Origin: Hydractinia symbiolongicarpus
Taxonomy: Eukaryota; Cnidaria; Hydrozoa; Anthoathecata; Hydractiniidae
Assembly: GCF_029227915.1 (NCBI RefSeq)
Contig: NC_079887.1
Span: forward strand, 18,723,650-18,787,649
Direction: 5' to 3'
DNA length: 64,000 bases
A model generated the notes under the pieces. That model worked only from the letters and a program-made list of their open reading frames with translations, did no database searches and had not been told where the DNA came from. A program made the position numbers and the translations under genes. Shown in pieces: positions 63,651 to 64,000 of this stretch (the first letter of the stretch is position 1; every line of letters begins with the position of its first letter).

Positions 63651-63869
63651 ATATTTTTAATTTCTTTTGAAGGTTGTAGCAATGCTTGAGATGAATCAGA
63701 TTCAGATTTTGATAAATATGCAGCCATGTACGACACGAATTGTAGTAATTGAAAACCGGCTGCAAATCCATATTCGCTTTCCATGCTCTCAACATCACAG
63801 GATTGTAATTATTGATAAAACAGGAATTAGGAAGGCTATACTACGATGGCCCACAAGGGTCACAGTGCG

Positions 63870-64000
63870 AGAATTTTTTACACACTGCGCGAGAATTCTA
63901 AAATGTGCGAGAATTTTCCACTACACTGCGCGAGAGCTTATAAACTATGCGAGAATTTTTTTGTACACTGCGCGAGAATATTCAACAATGCGCGAGAATT
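63870..64000. repeat. GCGAGAATT tandem-like repeat at window end
   Basis: Seven GCGAGA(A/G) words, mostly gcgcgagaatt alternating with gtgcgagaattttt, with 15-25-base AT-rich or cactac spacers. It runs off the window. Confidence 0.75.

Overview
This window is metazoan nuclear DNA that consists almost entirely of transposable elements in different states of decay. The evidence for a eukaryote is spliced genes with GT/AG introns, non-LTR, DIRS and Penelope retroelements, THAP, piggyBac-like and Helitron transposons, minisatellites and an interstitial TTAGGG array. The background is AT-rich with many TAGCTAGC-type runs. The mix of families fits an early-branching animal such as a cnidarian (perhaps a hydrozoan) or a sponge. 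The species cannot be fixed from the sequence alone, and no conserved single-copy host gene was recognised.

Layout. 0.2-3.7 kb: two non-autonomous inverted-repeat DNA transposons carrying the same ~53-bp satellite in opposite orientations. 4.9-5.3 kb: a pogo/Tigger remnant. 5.6-13.4 kb: two diverged copies of a Polinton/adintovirus-like element facing each other tail to tail. Copy A (+) has a protein-primed-type DNA polymerase B with a built-in HNH domain, small membrane proteins and a packaging-type ATPase. Copy B (-) has an HNH endonuclease remnant, small membrane proteins and the polymerase C-terminus. 13.8-17.8 kb: a DIRS-type tyrosine-recombinase retrotransposon. 20.4-21.6 kb: exons of an unrecognised coiled-coil gene. 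21.6-27.2 kb: a non-LTR retrotransposon with reverse transcriptase, zinc knuckle, restriction-like endonuclease and, unusually, a ubiquitin-specific-protease (USP, peptidase C19) domain, all on the minus strand. More copies or tails of this family lie at 18.4, 32.0-32.9, 33.3, 36.4-38.0, 38.4 and 49.6-52.6 kb. 27.8-28.7 kb: a second LINE fragment with a microsatellite tail. 28.8-31.9 kb: an ISL2EU-like DNA transposon with a YqaJ-type exonuclease exon and an apparently intact two-exon THAP-DDE transposase, convergently arranged. 34-36 kb: a candidate exon, an ORF ending in a 2A-type motif, and a tRNA-like SINE head. 39.1-40.0 kb: Penelope RT fragment. 40.3-44.0 kb: two Helitrons back to back. 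44.3-45.1 kb: piggyBac-like deletion derivative. 45.6-46.6 kb: Helitron Rep N-terminal region. 47.9-48.3 kb: zinc-finger exon. 52.8-56.7 kb: a CR1-like LINE with an SGNH-esterase ORF1, split by a third Helitron. 57.3-58.0 kb: spliced OB-fold (RPA-like) gene. 58.2-60.1 kb: a local direct duplication. 61.2 kb: tRNA-like sequence. 62-63.6 kb: Helitron Pif1-type helicase interrupted by telomeric repeats. The last 130 bases are a GCGAGAATT repeat.

Two systems deserve most attention: the USP-bearing non-LTR retrotransposon family, seen here in at least three coding copies with a shared modular 3' tail, and the paired Polinton-like elements with small conserved membrane genes of unknown role. Most coding regions are pseudogenes. 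The best-preserved frames are the THAP-DDE transposase, the 182-residue membrane protein of Polinton copy B, and the RT of the CR1-like LINE.
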